The notes beneath the pieces were generated by a model. It saw only the letters and a list, made by a program, of their open reading frames with translations, was not told where the DNA came from and did no database searches. A program made the position numbers and the translations under genes. This document shows, piece after piece, positions 41,788 through 48,513 of a stretch of DNA of 48,515 nucleotides. Numbering within the stretch: the stretch's first letter is position 1; each line of letters starts with the position of its first letter. Origin of the DNA: a virus; the IMG/VR virus record IMGVR_UViG_3300045284_000270, positions 1 to 48,515 of that record; one strand, 5' to 3'.

Positions 41788-42096
41788 TTAGAATATCTTC
41801 GGGAAGCGCTGGGCCAGGAGCGCCGGCCCCTCCTTGATCTTGCCCGCCTTGATGTCGGCGACACGCTGGTCGGCCTTCAGTTCGAGCGCGCACTGCATGT
41901 CGCGGAGCGCCTCCGCGCGCTGCGCACGCTTCTCCTCGAACTCAGCGGCATTGTGCTCGTCGAGGATGGTGTCCTTGGCGAACAGAAAGTCATCGGCCTC
42001 GCCCGCGCCGTAGCCGAGGCGTTCGAGTTGGATCAGTGCATACTCGTAGCTGCACCGGGCGGCGAGGTAGTCACGCTTGATCTGGTTGTCAGTCAT
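41788..42096 (-). CDS. Helical hypothetical protein
   Basis: 102 aa, strongly charged and helical (YLAARCSYEYALIQLERLGYGAGEADDFLFAKD, then AAEFEEKRAQRAEALRDMQCALELKADQRVADIKAGKIKEG). AGGAG six nt before the ATG at 42096 sets the start; an in-frame ATG at 42150 gives an alternative MAHH... N-terminus. Cotranscribed with integrase. Function unknown. Confidence 0.6.
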   Translation of the reverse strand: MTDNQIKRDYLAARCSYEYALIQLERLGYGAGEADDFLFAKDTILDEHNAAEFEEKRAQRAEALRDMQCALELKADQRVADIKAGKIKEGPALLAQRFPKIF

Positions 42097-42377
42097 CTGA
42101 GGCTCCTGTTTTCGGGCCCGACCACCGGGCCACTGCGCATGGTGTGCCATATCCTGGCGACCTCGTCAACACCGAAGTAGCGCCGCTCGCCTGGCCCCCT
42201 AAACCCCTTGTGGCGCCATGCTATTTTGCCGGCATCGCAGAGGCCGCGCAGCGTCGAGTGATGCATGCCGAGCAGCCTTGCGGTCGCCGGCAGGCTCAGC
42301 AGGGTGCGATCAGCGAAGGCCTCGCGCACACGATCAGGCAGGTCATCCAGCCGGGGCTTCGGGTTCATGATCGGCAT
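42093..42377 (-). CDS. MerR/AlpA-like DNA-binding protein
   Basis: 94 aa. LSLPATARLLGMHHSTLRGLCDAGKIAWRH, then RRYFGVDEVARIWHTM: helix-turn-helix plus wing and final helix, the layout of excisionases and phage DNA-binding regulators. The C-terminal codons pass through leader hairpin 3. ATGA overlap with the next gene. No clear Shine-Dalgarno; ATGs at 42377 and 42368 both possible, the first slightly favoured by GGTG upstream. Confidence 0.6.
   Translation of the reverse strand: MPIMNPKPRLDDLPDRVREAFADRTLLSLPATARLLGMHHSTLRGLCDAGKIAWRHKGFRGPGERRYFGVDEVARIWHTMRSGPVVGPENRSLR
42115..42131 (-). promoter_or_regulatory. Leader hairpin 3 (loop GGTGGTC)
   Basis: Minus strand: GGCCC, GGTGGTC, GGGCC, then 18 nt to the ATG at 42096 containing CAGGAGCC. 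Inside the end of the upstream reading frame. Confidence 0.5.
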
Positions 42378-42606
42378 CGGCGGGCACCAGAGGGAGTTGG
42401 GTTTGCGTGAGCCTGGGCGGCATGCCGCACTGGCGGCGATAGTCGTTCACGATCGCGCGCATGATGGAGAGGCGCACCGCCGCGGTCCTGATGGCGATGC
42501 GCGGCGGCACCTCGCCGAGCCATCGCGGATAATACTTCTCGCGGATGTCGAGCTCGCGCTCGGCTTCACGCAGCTTGTCGATGATGGTGATGGGTTCATC
42601 AGGCAT
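42343..42606 (-). CDS. Hypothetical protein
   Basis: 87 aa: MPDEPITIIDKLREAERELDIREKYYPRWLGE, then RIAIRTAAVRLSIMRAIVNDYRRQ. Similar short helical proteins, with a leading helix EREL.MR...YP..V..G..., are frequent in phage recombination operons, without known role. The start overlaps the previous gene by 8 nt, and the 3' end overlaps the start of the next by about 35 nt. Confidence 0.6.
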   Translation of the reverse strand: MPDEPITIIDKLREAERELDIREKYYPRWLGEVPPRIAIRTAAVRLSIMRAIVNDYRRQCGMPPRLTQTQLPLVPADADHEPEAPAG

Positions 42607-42811
42607 TGTCGTAGTCCTTCCTGACGTGAGCGAATAACCTGTCGAAGCGTTCCCACACAGCGAGCGCGCCGGCTTTGTAGGCGTGCTCCATCTGCCCGAT
42701 GCAGTGCCAGTCAAGCTTCTCTTCGGGCAGCAATGCTTTGAAGCTTTGCCAACCGAGATCGTCGAGCTTTCTGGCTGCGTCCATCGGGAACGTCGGCGGG
42801 CTTGCGTCCAT
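42599..42811 (-). CDS. Hypothetical protein
   Basis: 70 aa: DAARKLDDLGWQSFKALLPEEKLDWHCIGQMEHAYKAGALAVWERF. AGGAGGAG before the ATG sets the start well. Its first 100 nt overlap the 3' end of the helix-turn-helix gene upstream in another frame, an unusually long overlap for this operon. Confidence 0.55.
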   Translation of the reverse strand: MDASPPTFPMDAARKLDDLGWQSFKALLPEEKLDWHCIGQMEHAYKAGALAVWERFDRLFAHVRKDYDNA

Positions 42812-42974
42812 GTCGCGTCTCCTCCTGCTTGCGCTTGTAGGCCTGCATGATGGCGCGATCGTTCCACGACATCGGGTAGTACTGGACCGGCACCGGCAGC
42901 TTTTTCTCCTTCACGCGGCGCATCACGGTGTGGCGCGAGATGCCAAACAGCGTGGCGATTTCCTGCAGGGTCAT
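42711..42974 (-). CDS. Helix-turn-helix protein
   Basis: 87 aa. Residues 1-26 (MTLQEIATLFGISRHTVMRRVKEKKL) are a clean helix-turn-helix of the excisionase/AraC-like short type, then VQYYPMSWNDRAIMQAYKRKQEE and a basic tail. Coupled to recT by an ATGA overlap. Likely a regulator of the operon. The basic tail overlaps the next gene, so it may be less conserved. Confidence 0.6.
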   Translation of the reverse strand: MTLQEIATLFGISRHTVMRRVKEKKLPVPVQYYPMSWNDRAIMQAYKRKQEETRHGRKPADVPDGRSQKARRSRLAKLQSIAARREA

Positions 42975-43936
42975 GGCTGCGCGTCCTTCTGTCCCTCGAA
43001 GACGGCGCGTATCAACTGGACGGCGTTGCGCACGCCGCCATACGTCTTCGGTGCAGTGTCGTTGAGCGCGCCCAGCGTCTCGCTGTTTGAACTGACCCAG
43101 CTATCGATCTCGTCGAGCGACATCGAGGCGCGCACCAGGCCGACGAACTGCTCGCACCACAGGCGCAAGGCTTCTCGGTTTGCCTCCTCGTTTTCCTTCG
43201 TGTTGGCGATGAGCGCGGGCGGCTCCAGGGTGTAGGGCTCCTCGCGTGTGCGTGCGACCGGCTTGGCGATCGCGGGCTTCACTTCCGCGGCCGGCGGCTT
43301 GGGCCTGAGCGCTGCCGTGCCTTGCTCGCCGATGCCGTCCTTCGGCGGATCGTCCTTCGGCGTCACGTCCTTCAGGTTCTCCAGGTTCCTGATGTACTCC
43401 TCCGCTTCGTCATCAAACATCAGGCCGAGCAGCACCTCAGGCAGATGGCGCCGGCCCCAGATGCGCGCGCCCGCATAGGCGAGCATCTGGTCGGGCGTCT
43501 TGGTCCAGTACTCGTTGCCGGTCTTTGCCTCCGCGACGTAGAGCGTGAGAATGCGCGGGCTCGTCTCGCCTTGCACACGACCGCGCACCACGACATGGCG
43601 ATCGTCGAGGTCTTCGTCGCCGTTGTCCTTCGGCTGGCCCTGGAAGTATTCAAAGTTCAAACGCTCGGCGAGATAGCCCGACGAGTTGAGCATCGCCTGC
43701 ACCATCTTGCCGCTGTAGAACAGGCGGTTTTTGATGAGGCTGCACTCCCAGATCGTCGAGTAGAAATCGAAGCCGAAGCGCATGCAGATCGAGAGCACGT
43801 TGAAGCAATCGGCAGGCGACTTCTGAAACACGGACGGGATGGTGCGCGATGCGGATAGCTGCGTGGCGAGTTGCATCATCGCAGTCGCTTCGGTGGGTAG
43901 CTGCAGCCGCGGCTGCGTGATGGTGAGAGCGTTCAT
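42971..43936 (-). CDS. recT: RecT-family single-strand annealing protein
   Basis: 321 aa. Residues about 30-180 carry the RecT/Bet-type core: SRTIPSVFQKSPADCFNVLSICMRFGFDFYSTIWECSLIKNRLFYSGKMVQAML, VVVRGRVQG, and WTKTPDQMLAYAGARIWGRRHLPEVLLGLMFDDE, where the last segment is the usual family hallmark. It anneals complementary single strands exposed by the neighbouring YqaJ exonuclease. C-terminus Pro/Lys-rich then helical. GGGAGAAG before the ATG at 43936 sets the start. A structured RNA region lies in its leader. Confidence 0.78.
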   Translation of the reverse strand: MNALTITQPRLQLPTEATAMMQLATQLSASRTIPSVFQKSPADCFNVLSICMRFGFDFYSTIWECSLIKNRLFYSGKMVQAMLNSSGYLAERLNFEYFQGQPKDNGDEDLDDRHVVVRGRVQGETSPRILTLYVAEAKTGNEYWTKTPDQMLAYAGARIWGRRHLPEVLLGLMFDDEAEEYIRNLENLKDVTPKDDPPKDGIGEQGTAALRPKPPAAEVKPAIAKPVARTREEPYTLEPPALIANTKENEEANREALRLWCEQFVGLVRASMSLDEIDSWVSSNSETLGALNDTAPKTYGGVRNAVQLIRAVFEGQKDAQP

Positions 43937-44129
43937 TGCGTCTTCTCCCTGATTAGTGCCTGGCAGGCGCGTGAATAGGGCCGTCGCCCCGACACGACCG
44001 ACGCGCATGCAGCGCCGCTCCGTCCTGCCAAACATGCTCGGAGAGCACATCTCTGTGATTTGAAATTCAATGCACTGGGTCCACGCCTGCGTGTCCACAC
44101 CCAGCATGCCGGGTGGTTGAACAGCGTTG

Positions 44130-44219
44130 AGAACCCAAGGGGGAAGCAACGCCCCCGCCTATTTCCCCGAAGGGTATTTTATTTGGCGGGCCACCCGACA
44201 AAGGTAGCCCTTGGGTTCT
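44130..44219 (-). ncRNA. Structured RNA element in the recT leader
   Basis: Minus-strand RNA of 90 nt. Outer stem is a perfect 12-bp pairing (AGAACCCAAGGG with CCCTTGGGTTCT). Inside, CCCGCC pairs with GGCGGG and encloses an A-rich internal loop and a CCC-TTCG-GGG tetraloop hairpin. The UUCG loop has the stable orientation only on the minus strand, which is the coding strand here. A competing hairpin (GGGGG / CCCCC) overlaps the right arm, so two states are possible. Riboswitch-like regulator, RNA stabiliser or independent small RNA cannot be told apart. No known Rfam class recognised. Confidence 0.5.
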
Positions 44220-44224
44220 GGCGA

Positions 44225-44260
44225 AACCGCGCCGACTGTGTTCAAGCAGGCAGTGCGGTT
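44225..44260 (-). other. Second hairpin in the recT leader
   Basis: AACCGC (44225-44230) pairs with GCGGTT (44255-44260), and ACTG (44235-44238) with CAGT (44251-44254), leaving a 4-nt bulge on one side. It lies between the stop of the exonuclease gene and the larger structured RNA and may form part of it. Confidence 0.4.
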
Positions 44261-44294
44261 GTGGGTTTAGCTCCAGATGTGTGGGCTGTCTACG

Positions 44295-45098
44295 TCATCG
44301 GATCTTCTCCCGTGTGGTGATGGCGCCGCTCTTCGAGCGTGTCACTGACATGCCGCCGTAGGTGACGGTGCCGACGTCATTGGGCATCATCTCCTTGATG
44401 GATTTTTTCGCGTCCTCGTGCAGCCTGTGCTCGTGTTTGGTTTCCGACCATTGCCGCATCTGCGCGATCATCAGCGGTCCCCAGTTGGGCATCGGCACGA
44501 CCATCGCGAGGTCGATCGACTTCCAGAGATTGGGCGGCACGAGCTCGGGCAGCGGGCCGTTCGGCGGCGTGTAGGTTTCGCAGGCCAATTGGAACGAGCA
44601 CATGCGCGCCCACACTTCGGCCTCGTAGGCCTCGTCGAACGTGATCTCGTGGCACTCCAGGCTGGCCCAGCGCAGCATGGCGAGTATGCCGCGCGATGCG
44701 CCGCGGCAGCGCATCTGCACCAGCACCTGCGGCGTGTACCACTTGATGTCCGCGAGCCGATCGCCCTCCCAGGGATTGAGCGTCTTGGCTTCGATCACGG
44801 CATCGTCGAAGGCGCGATAGCCGTCGAGCGTGCAGGATATTGAGGGAAGAGTTGGGTGTTTGACGAAGCGCTGCTGCTCGGTGATCTCGCCGACCTTGGC
44901 GCATTGTCTGATGATCACCGGCTCGCATGCCTTGCCGACCTGGACCGCGAGGTTGTCGGAGAAATCTTCCGGGGGGATTTGTCCGGTGCGCTCCTGCCAG
45001 AGCTTGAAGAGGTCGCCGGCGGTGCCGTTCACGATGACCGGCGCCTGTGATGCGGTGGTCATGAACTCGCGCAATGGCGAGAGGTGTGCGTCGGACAT
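44295..45098 (-). CDS. YqaJ-type viral recombinase exonuclease
   Basis: 267 aa. PD-(D/E)XK nuclease of the YqaJ/lambda-exonuclease kind: E59 in QVGKACEPVI, D92 in SCTLDGYRAF, E103-A-K105 in AVIEAKTLNPW, and YTPQVLVQM with Q124 and Q128. It resects double-stranded DNA ends for the RecT annealase in the same operon. Start at 45098 chosen as the first ATG before the conserved part; the Shine-Dalgarno is poor, and a TTG at 45152 is an alternative. First gene of the minus operon after the divergent regulatory region. Confidence 0.82.
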   Translation of the reverse strand: MSDAHLSPLREFMTTASQAPVIVNGTAGDLFKLWQERTGQIPPEDFSDNLAVQVGKACEPVIIRQCAKVGEITEQQRFVKHPTLPSISCTLDGYRAFDDAVIEAKTLNPWEGDRLADIKWYTPQVLVQMRCRGASRGILAMLRWASLECHEITFDEAYEAEVWARMCSFQLACETYTPPNGPLPELVPPNLWKSIDLAMVVPMPNWGPLMIAQMRQWSETKHEHRLHEDAKKSIKEMMPNDVGTVTYGGMSVTRSKSGAITTREKIR

Positions 45099-45593
45099 AG
45101 CTGCGCAACCCCGGTGGAGAGGGACGTTCTCGGCGATTTCCGTGGCTTCCAATTCCCAGGGGGCCGGTCGAAACGGGTCTTGAGGTGGCCCATGATTAGC
45201 GCGCGTCTAGTCCCCGCGCCGCGAGCTACACTGGCTCGCAAACTTTCAACGCATCAAAACTACGATCGTTCAGAAAATTGGTCAATCACGCTTGACAATC
45301 GTCAACCGCGCGGTTTCGGCCTCTTGACACTGCCCCTGTTCTCTCGGTAGTCGCGCCAAGAGCGGGACAACCTGCGTGTCAGAATTGTGAACAACGGGTT
45401 CCCGGTGCAACTTGGCACCGTTCCACGCAGGGTAGGGTTGTCCACAGCATTTGTGCCTGTGCGACAGTACTTTCTGACATCGCTGCAAGAATATTTTCAG
45501 AGCATGCACACGAGCGCGCGTCGGTAATCGGTGCCGGCAATTCAAAAATATACGTGTTGCCCGTGCCCCTAAAGCTTCCATTTATGGAGCGCC
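45099..45593. promoter_or_regulatory. Divergent control region with operator-like palindromes
   Basis: 495 bp without a gene between the recombination operon (minus) and replication operon (plus). It holds GTCAA/TTGAC half-sites at 45282-45286, 45292-45296 and 45301-45305; a TTGACA at 45323-45328; a palindrome CGGTGC-aacttg-GCACCG at 45403-45420; a DnaA-box-like TTGTCCACA at 45438-45446 (8 of 9 to TTATCCACA); and AT-rich stretches at 45488-45500 and 45540-45555. This is the natural place for the lysis/lysogeny switch. No complete CI-type repressor is adjacent. Confidence 0.5.
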
Positions 45594-45872
45594 ATGACCG
45601 ATGCTCATGGCTTTCCCGAATATCAGGTGCTGACAGACTTCGAGGACGTGATCATCGTTCTCGGTGGCGTTGTGGCAGTCGCCAGGCTGCTTGAGCGCAG
45701 CGCAAGCGGTGTGTGCAATTGGCGCAATAACGGCGCGCGCTTCCCTGCCGCGTTCTTCCCGCTGATCCAGAGCGCGCTGCAGGAGAAGAAGTTTCTCGCC
45801 AGCAAGAAGCTCTTCACCTTCATCACCAGGCAACCCGAGGGGGACACTCCTCCGATCGTCGATGTCGCGTGA
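45594..45872 (+). CDS. Cro/YdaS-like regulator
   Basis: 92 aa. GGVVAVARLLERSASGVCNWRNNGARFPAAFFPLIQSAL matches the Cro/YdaS-type helix-turn-helix (G-x-x-x-x-AR-x-L-x-x-S-x-x-x-V-x-x-WR...FP), the tryptophan-arginine pair ending the recognition helix. First gene downstream of the palindrome-rich control region, with GGAG four nt before the ATG. Probably binds there and sets the developmental switch. Confidence 0.68.
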   Translation: MTDAHGFPEYQVLTDFEDVIIVLGGVVAVARLLERSASGVCNWRNNGARFPAAFFPLIQSALQEKKFLASKKLFTFITRQPEGDTPPIVDVA

Positions 45873-45878
45873 GGCAGC

Positions 45879-46298
45879 ATGACGACGTGGCGACAGTTCA
45901 ATCTGTTCAAGGGACCGCGCCAGCACGGTGACCTGCCGCCGTCACCGAAAGAGTTCAACATCCACGTCGCGATCGTCAAAGCGCTCAAGGTGAGCATCAG
46001 CAAGCAGTGGATATACTTTCACGTACCCAACGGTGAGAAGCGCGACCCGGTCACGGCAGCGCGCCTCAAGGCGATGGGCACCATGCCAGGCATGCCCGAC
46101 CTGATGTTCATCGGACCAGGTCCCGCGGTGTTCTGCCTGGAGCTCAAGCGCGACAACAATCGGATGAGCGAAGCGCAGGTCGCGATGCACGCGCACCTGA
46201 TGGCATGCGGCTGCGAGTACCTCTGCACCAACAGCTACGACGAGGCGCTCGCAACCCTGAAGTCGCTCGGCATCGTGCGCGCAACGGTGAGCGCATGA
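45879..46298 (+). CDS. VRR-NUC domain nuclease
   Basis: 139 aa, typical stand-alone phage VRR-NUC length. E25 in the first helix, HVPNGEKRDPVTAARLKAMGTMPGMPDLMF with D74, then CLELKR with E88 and K90, and EAQ (Q100) in the last helix. The PGMPDL and ELK motifs are diagnostic of this PD-(D/E)XK family, which cuts branched DNA or acts in replication/recombination. Cotranscribed with the regulator upstream. Confidence 0.85.
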   Translation: MTTWRQFNLFKGPRQHGDLPPSPKEFNIHVAIVKALKVSISKQWIYFHVPNGEKRDPVTAARLKAMGTMPGMPDLMFIGPGPAVFCLELKRDNNRMSEAQVAMHAHLMACGCEYLCTNSYDEALATLKSLGIVRATVSA

Positions 46299-46600
46299 GC
46301 ATACGCGCGCTGCAGGAACAGATCGGCGCGATCGAGAAGGTGCTGATCAAGCACTACGTCAAGCGCAAGTGGTTGCGCTCTGCCGTGATCCAGACGCACG
46401 AGCACACGCGCTGCCAGGAGTATCGATCGGGCCCGATGCTGGTGGTGACCGGCTATGAGCGCGGCGGTGCGCAGACGCGCTTCGGGTTGTTCGCCGAATT
46501 GGATGTGTTGAACGCCAGCCTGGCGCCCCTGGTGAAGCGCAAGCGCGAGCTCGAAAAGGACATTGAGGCGATCGCGGACGCCGCCAAGGAGGCCGCATGA
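46295..46600 (+). CDS. Hypothetical protein with C-terminal coiled coil
   Basis: 101 aa. N-terminal helix (IRALQEQIGAIEKVLIKHYVKRKWLR), central beta segment (MLVVTGYERGGAQTRFGLFAELDVLN), C-terminal helix with heptads (LVKRKRELEKDIEAIADAAKEA). ATGA overlaps with both neighbours. Not recognised. Confidence 0.6.
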   Translation: MSIRALQEQIGAIEKVLIKHYVKRKWLRSAVIQTHEHTRCQEYRSGPMLVVTGYERGGAQTRFGLFAELDVLNASLAPLVKRKRELEKDIEAIADAAKEAA

Positions 46601-47100
46601 ACGACATCGTGCTCGACGTGCTCGACGAGATCGCGAAAGCGCGCAATGGCAACTACGCCTCAACGCGCGACTACACCAAGAGGCGCGATCACATTGGCCT
46701 CGCAGGCGAGATCACGCTTGGCGACAGGTATGGTCTGCCGGTCAGGCTGGTCGACATGCCAGAGGGTGATGGCGGCATCGACTTCACGGTGCCGCTCCTG
46801 TTCACGATCGACGTGAAGACCACGCCGGCAAGCAACCCTGGTCACCTGCTCGTCGAAGAGAACCAGGTGGTGGCCGATATCTACGTGGCGGCGCGCTACA
46901 AGACCTGCGCGACAGACGCCGAGCTCATCGGATGGGAATGGGCGAGCGCAGTGCGCGCAGCAGAGGTGCGTCCCTGGAACGGCGTGCCGCACCATCAGAT
47001 GGTGATGTTGACGCGCGATGAGGGCGGCAAGCTGCGTCCGATGTCCGAGCTCGACAAGCGCATGGCGGTGCTGCGCCCTTTCTTCGCGAAGCAGGAGTGA
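46597..47100 (+). CDS. PD-(D/E)XK nuclease-like protein
   Basis: 167 aa. DGGIDFTVPLLFTIDVKTTP gives a restriction-fold core, D62 then D72-V-K74, with a preceding helix E38 (AGEITLGDRYGLP). Later WEWASAVRAAE is compatible with the fold. Roles as resolvase or recombination nuclease are possible. AAGGAGG four nt before the ATG, ATGA overlap upstream. It is the second nuclease in this four-gene replication block. Confidence 0.65.
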   Translation: MNDIVLDVLDEIAKARNGNYASTRDYTKRRDHIGLAGEITLGDRYGLPVRLVDMPEGDGGIDFTVPLLFTIDVKTTPASNPGHLLVEENQVVADIYVAARYKTCATDAELIGWEWASAVRAAEVRPWNGVPHHQMVMLTRDEGGKLRPMSELDKRMAVLRPFFAKQE

Positions 47101-47177
47101 AGCTGCGCATCAAGGTTGCGCCTGGTGTGAACCTGGGCGAGCTCGAGAAAATATTAGGGGAGGTTCAGATTAAATGA
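47097..47177 (+). CDS. Possible 26-aa peptide
   Basis: GTG overlapping the stop of the nuclease gene, then MKLRIKVAPGVNLGELEKILGEV and stop. Amphipathic, positively charged; no good Shine-Dalgarno. It fills the gap before the helicase, but could be fortuitous. Confidence 0.25.
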   Translation: MKLRIKVAPGVNLGELEKILGEVQIK

Positions 47178-47178
47178 A

Positions 47179-47194
47179 CGTTTCATGTGAAACA
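47179..47194. promoter_or_regulatory. parS-like palindrome
   Basis: CGTTTCATGTGAAACA differs at two of 16 positions from the ParB site TGTTTCACGTGAAACA, and keeps a perfect GTTTCA / TGAAAC inverted repeat. It lies 12 bp before the helicase start. No parA or parB gene is in the window, so any binding would be by host ParB. Confidence 0.5.
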
Positions 47195-47205
47195 GCGGGG
47201 GCGTG

Positions 47206-48462
47206 ATGGAGAACGTGATCCCGTTTGGCGATCGCAAAGGCAAGGTGTGGTGGGACCTCTGCATCAAGGGGTCCAAGGGCAAGATGATGCCCATCCACCA
47301 CAACGCCATGATCGCGCTCACGCACGATCACGACATCCGCGATGTTTTTGCGTTTGACGAGATGCTGCGTGCCAACGTGATGACGCACGAGATCGGACGC
47401 ATCGACTGCGTCGATCGGTGGGTCACCGAGAAGGATGTCGGTGATCTGTTGAAGTGGTTCCAGGCCAACGGCTTCCCAGGCATGGGCCTGGAGGTGGTCC
47501 GCTTCGCGATGAGCGGACGCGCGATGGAGAACAAGTTCCATCCCGTGAAGGATTACCTGAAGAGCCTGGTGTGGGATGGTGTGCCACGGCTGAAGACGTG
47601 GCTAAGCGTGTACCTGGGGGCCGAGCTCAATCCCTATAATGAGAACATCGGCCGCATGTTCCTGATCAGCATGGTGGCGCGCATCGCGCAGCCAGGTTGT
47701 CAGGTGGACCATATGATGGTGTTGGAGGGAGCACAGGGGATTTTGAAGAGCAGCGCGTGTCGCGTGTTGGGGGGAAGGTGGTTTTCTGATGCCCTGCCCG
47801 ACATCACGAACGGCAAAGAGGCGAGCCAGCACCTGCGCGACAAGTGGATCGTCGAGGTGGCCGAAATGCACGCGCTCAATAGAGCGGAAGCGACGTTGTT
47901 GAAGAGCTTCATTAGCCGGCGCGATGAACGGTATAGGCCGAGCTATGGGAGGTTGGAGGTCCACGAGCCCAGGCAGTGCGTCTTCGTCGGCACCACAAAC
48001 CAGGATGGCTACCTGCGCGATCCGACAGGCGGGCGAAGGTTCTGGCCTGTGAAGACCGGGGTGGCAGCGCCCATCAATTTGCGGCGCCTCGAAGAGGATC
48101 GCGACATGCTCTTCGCCGAGGCCGCGCACGAGTACCTGCACGATGGACAGTGGTGGCCCGACCAGGGCCTCGAAGACCTCATCAAGCCCCACCAGGCCGA
48201 GCGATACGCCGGCGACATCTGGGAGGAGACGATCGAGCGGTACGTGACACCCCTGCACAGGGTCACCAGCGAGGAGCTCGCCATCCAGGCATTGGGCTTC
48301 AGCAAGAAAGATTTGAGGCACGAGCACTCACTCAGGATCGCCTCCATCCTGCGTGACCAGAATTGGGAACTGAAGCGCACAGGACGAACACGATGGTGGT
48401 ATCGCATCGGAAAGCCGTCACCAACCGTCACACCGTCACCAGCGGAGGACCTACCTTTTTAG
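47206..48462 (+). CDS. VapE-type replicative helicase/ATPase
   Basis: 418 aa. VirE/VapE domain: FHPVKDYLKSLVWDGVPRL, then Walker A at 175-182 (GAQGILKS), RWFSDALPDI, Walker B region 214-220 (WIVEVAE), arginine-rich FISRRDERYRPSYGR, VFVGTTNQDGYLRDPTGGRRFWPV. This is the superfamily-3-like helicase typical of prophage replication modules. The N-terminal prim-pol domain found in many relatives is absent; none is encoded nearby, so a host primase or another protein must supply it. ATG at 47206 with GGGGG upstream; GTG at 47203 possible. The C-terminus TVTPSPAEDLPF is encoded by the CCGTCAC repeats. Confidence 0.85.
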   Translation: MENVIPFGDRKGKVWWDLCIKGSKGKMMPIHHNAMIALTHDHDIRDVFAFDEMLRANVMTHEIGRIDCVDRWVTEKDVGDLLKWFQANGFPGMGLEVVRFAMSGRAMENKFHPVKDYLKSLVWDGVPRLKTWLSVYLGAELNPYNENIGRMFLISMVARIAQPGCQVDHMMVLEGAQGILKSSACRVLGGRWFSDALPDITNGKEASQHLRDKWIVEVAEMHALNRAEATLLKSFISRRDERYRPSYGRLEVHEPRQCVFVGTTNQDGYLRDPTGGRRFWPVKTGVAAPINLRRLEEDRDMLFAEAAHEYLHDGQWWPDQGLEDLIKPHQAERYAGDIWEETIERYVTPLHRVTSEELAIQALGFSKKDLRHEHSLRIASILRDQNWELKRTGRTRWWYRIGKPSPTVTPSPAEDLPF

Positions 48463-48513
48463 CGGAAGCCGTCATGAGCCGTCACTTTGGTGACGGTGTG
48501 TCGGCTGTGACGG
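48415..48513. repeat. CCGTCAC iteron-like cluster, right end
   Basis: CCGTCAC at 48415, 48425, 48433 and 48479, CCGTCAT at 48469, and the inverse GTGACGG at 48490 and 48507. CCGTCAC-TTTG-GTGACGG (48479-48496) is a perfect 7-bp stem with 4-nt loop. Located at the end of the helicase gene and just beyond it. With the three copies at 19-43 it makes nine or more sites within about 145 bp if the ends join. Candidate replication origin or packaging site. Confidence 0.7.

Noticed and set aside
44060-44320. Plus-strand frame of 86 codons over the recT leader
   Set aside because: It runs through the inverted repeats and against the operon direction; the RNA structure explains the region better.
45594-45872. 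CI-type repressor with protease domain
   Set aside because: Only the short Cro/YdaS-like DNA-binding part is present; no C-terminal Ser-Lys protease domain.
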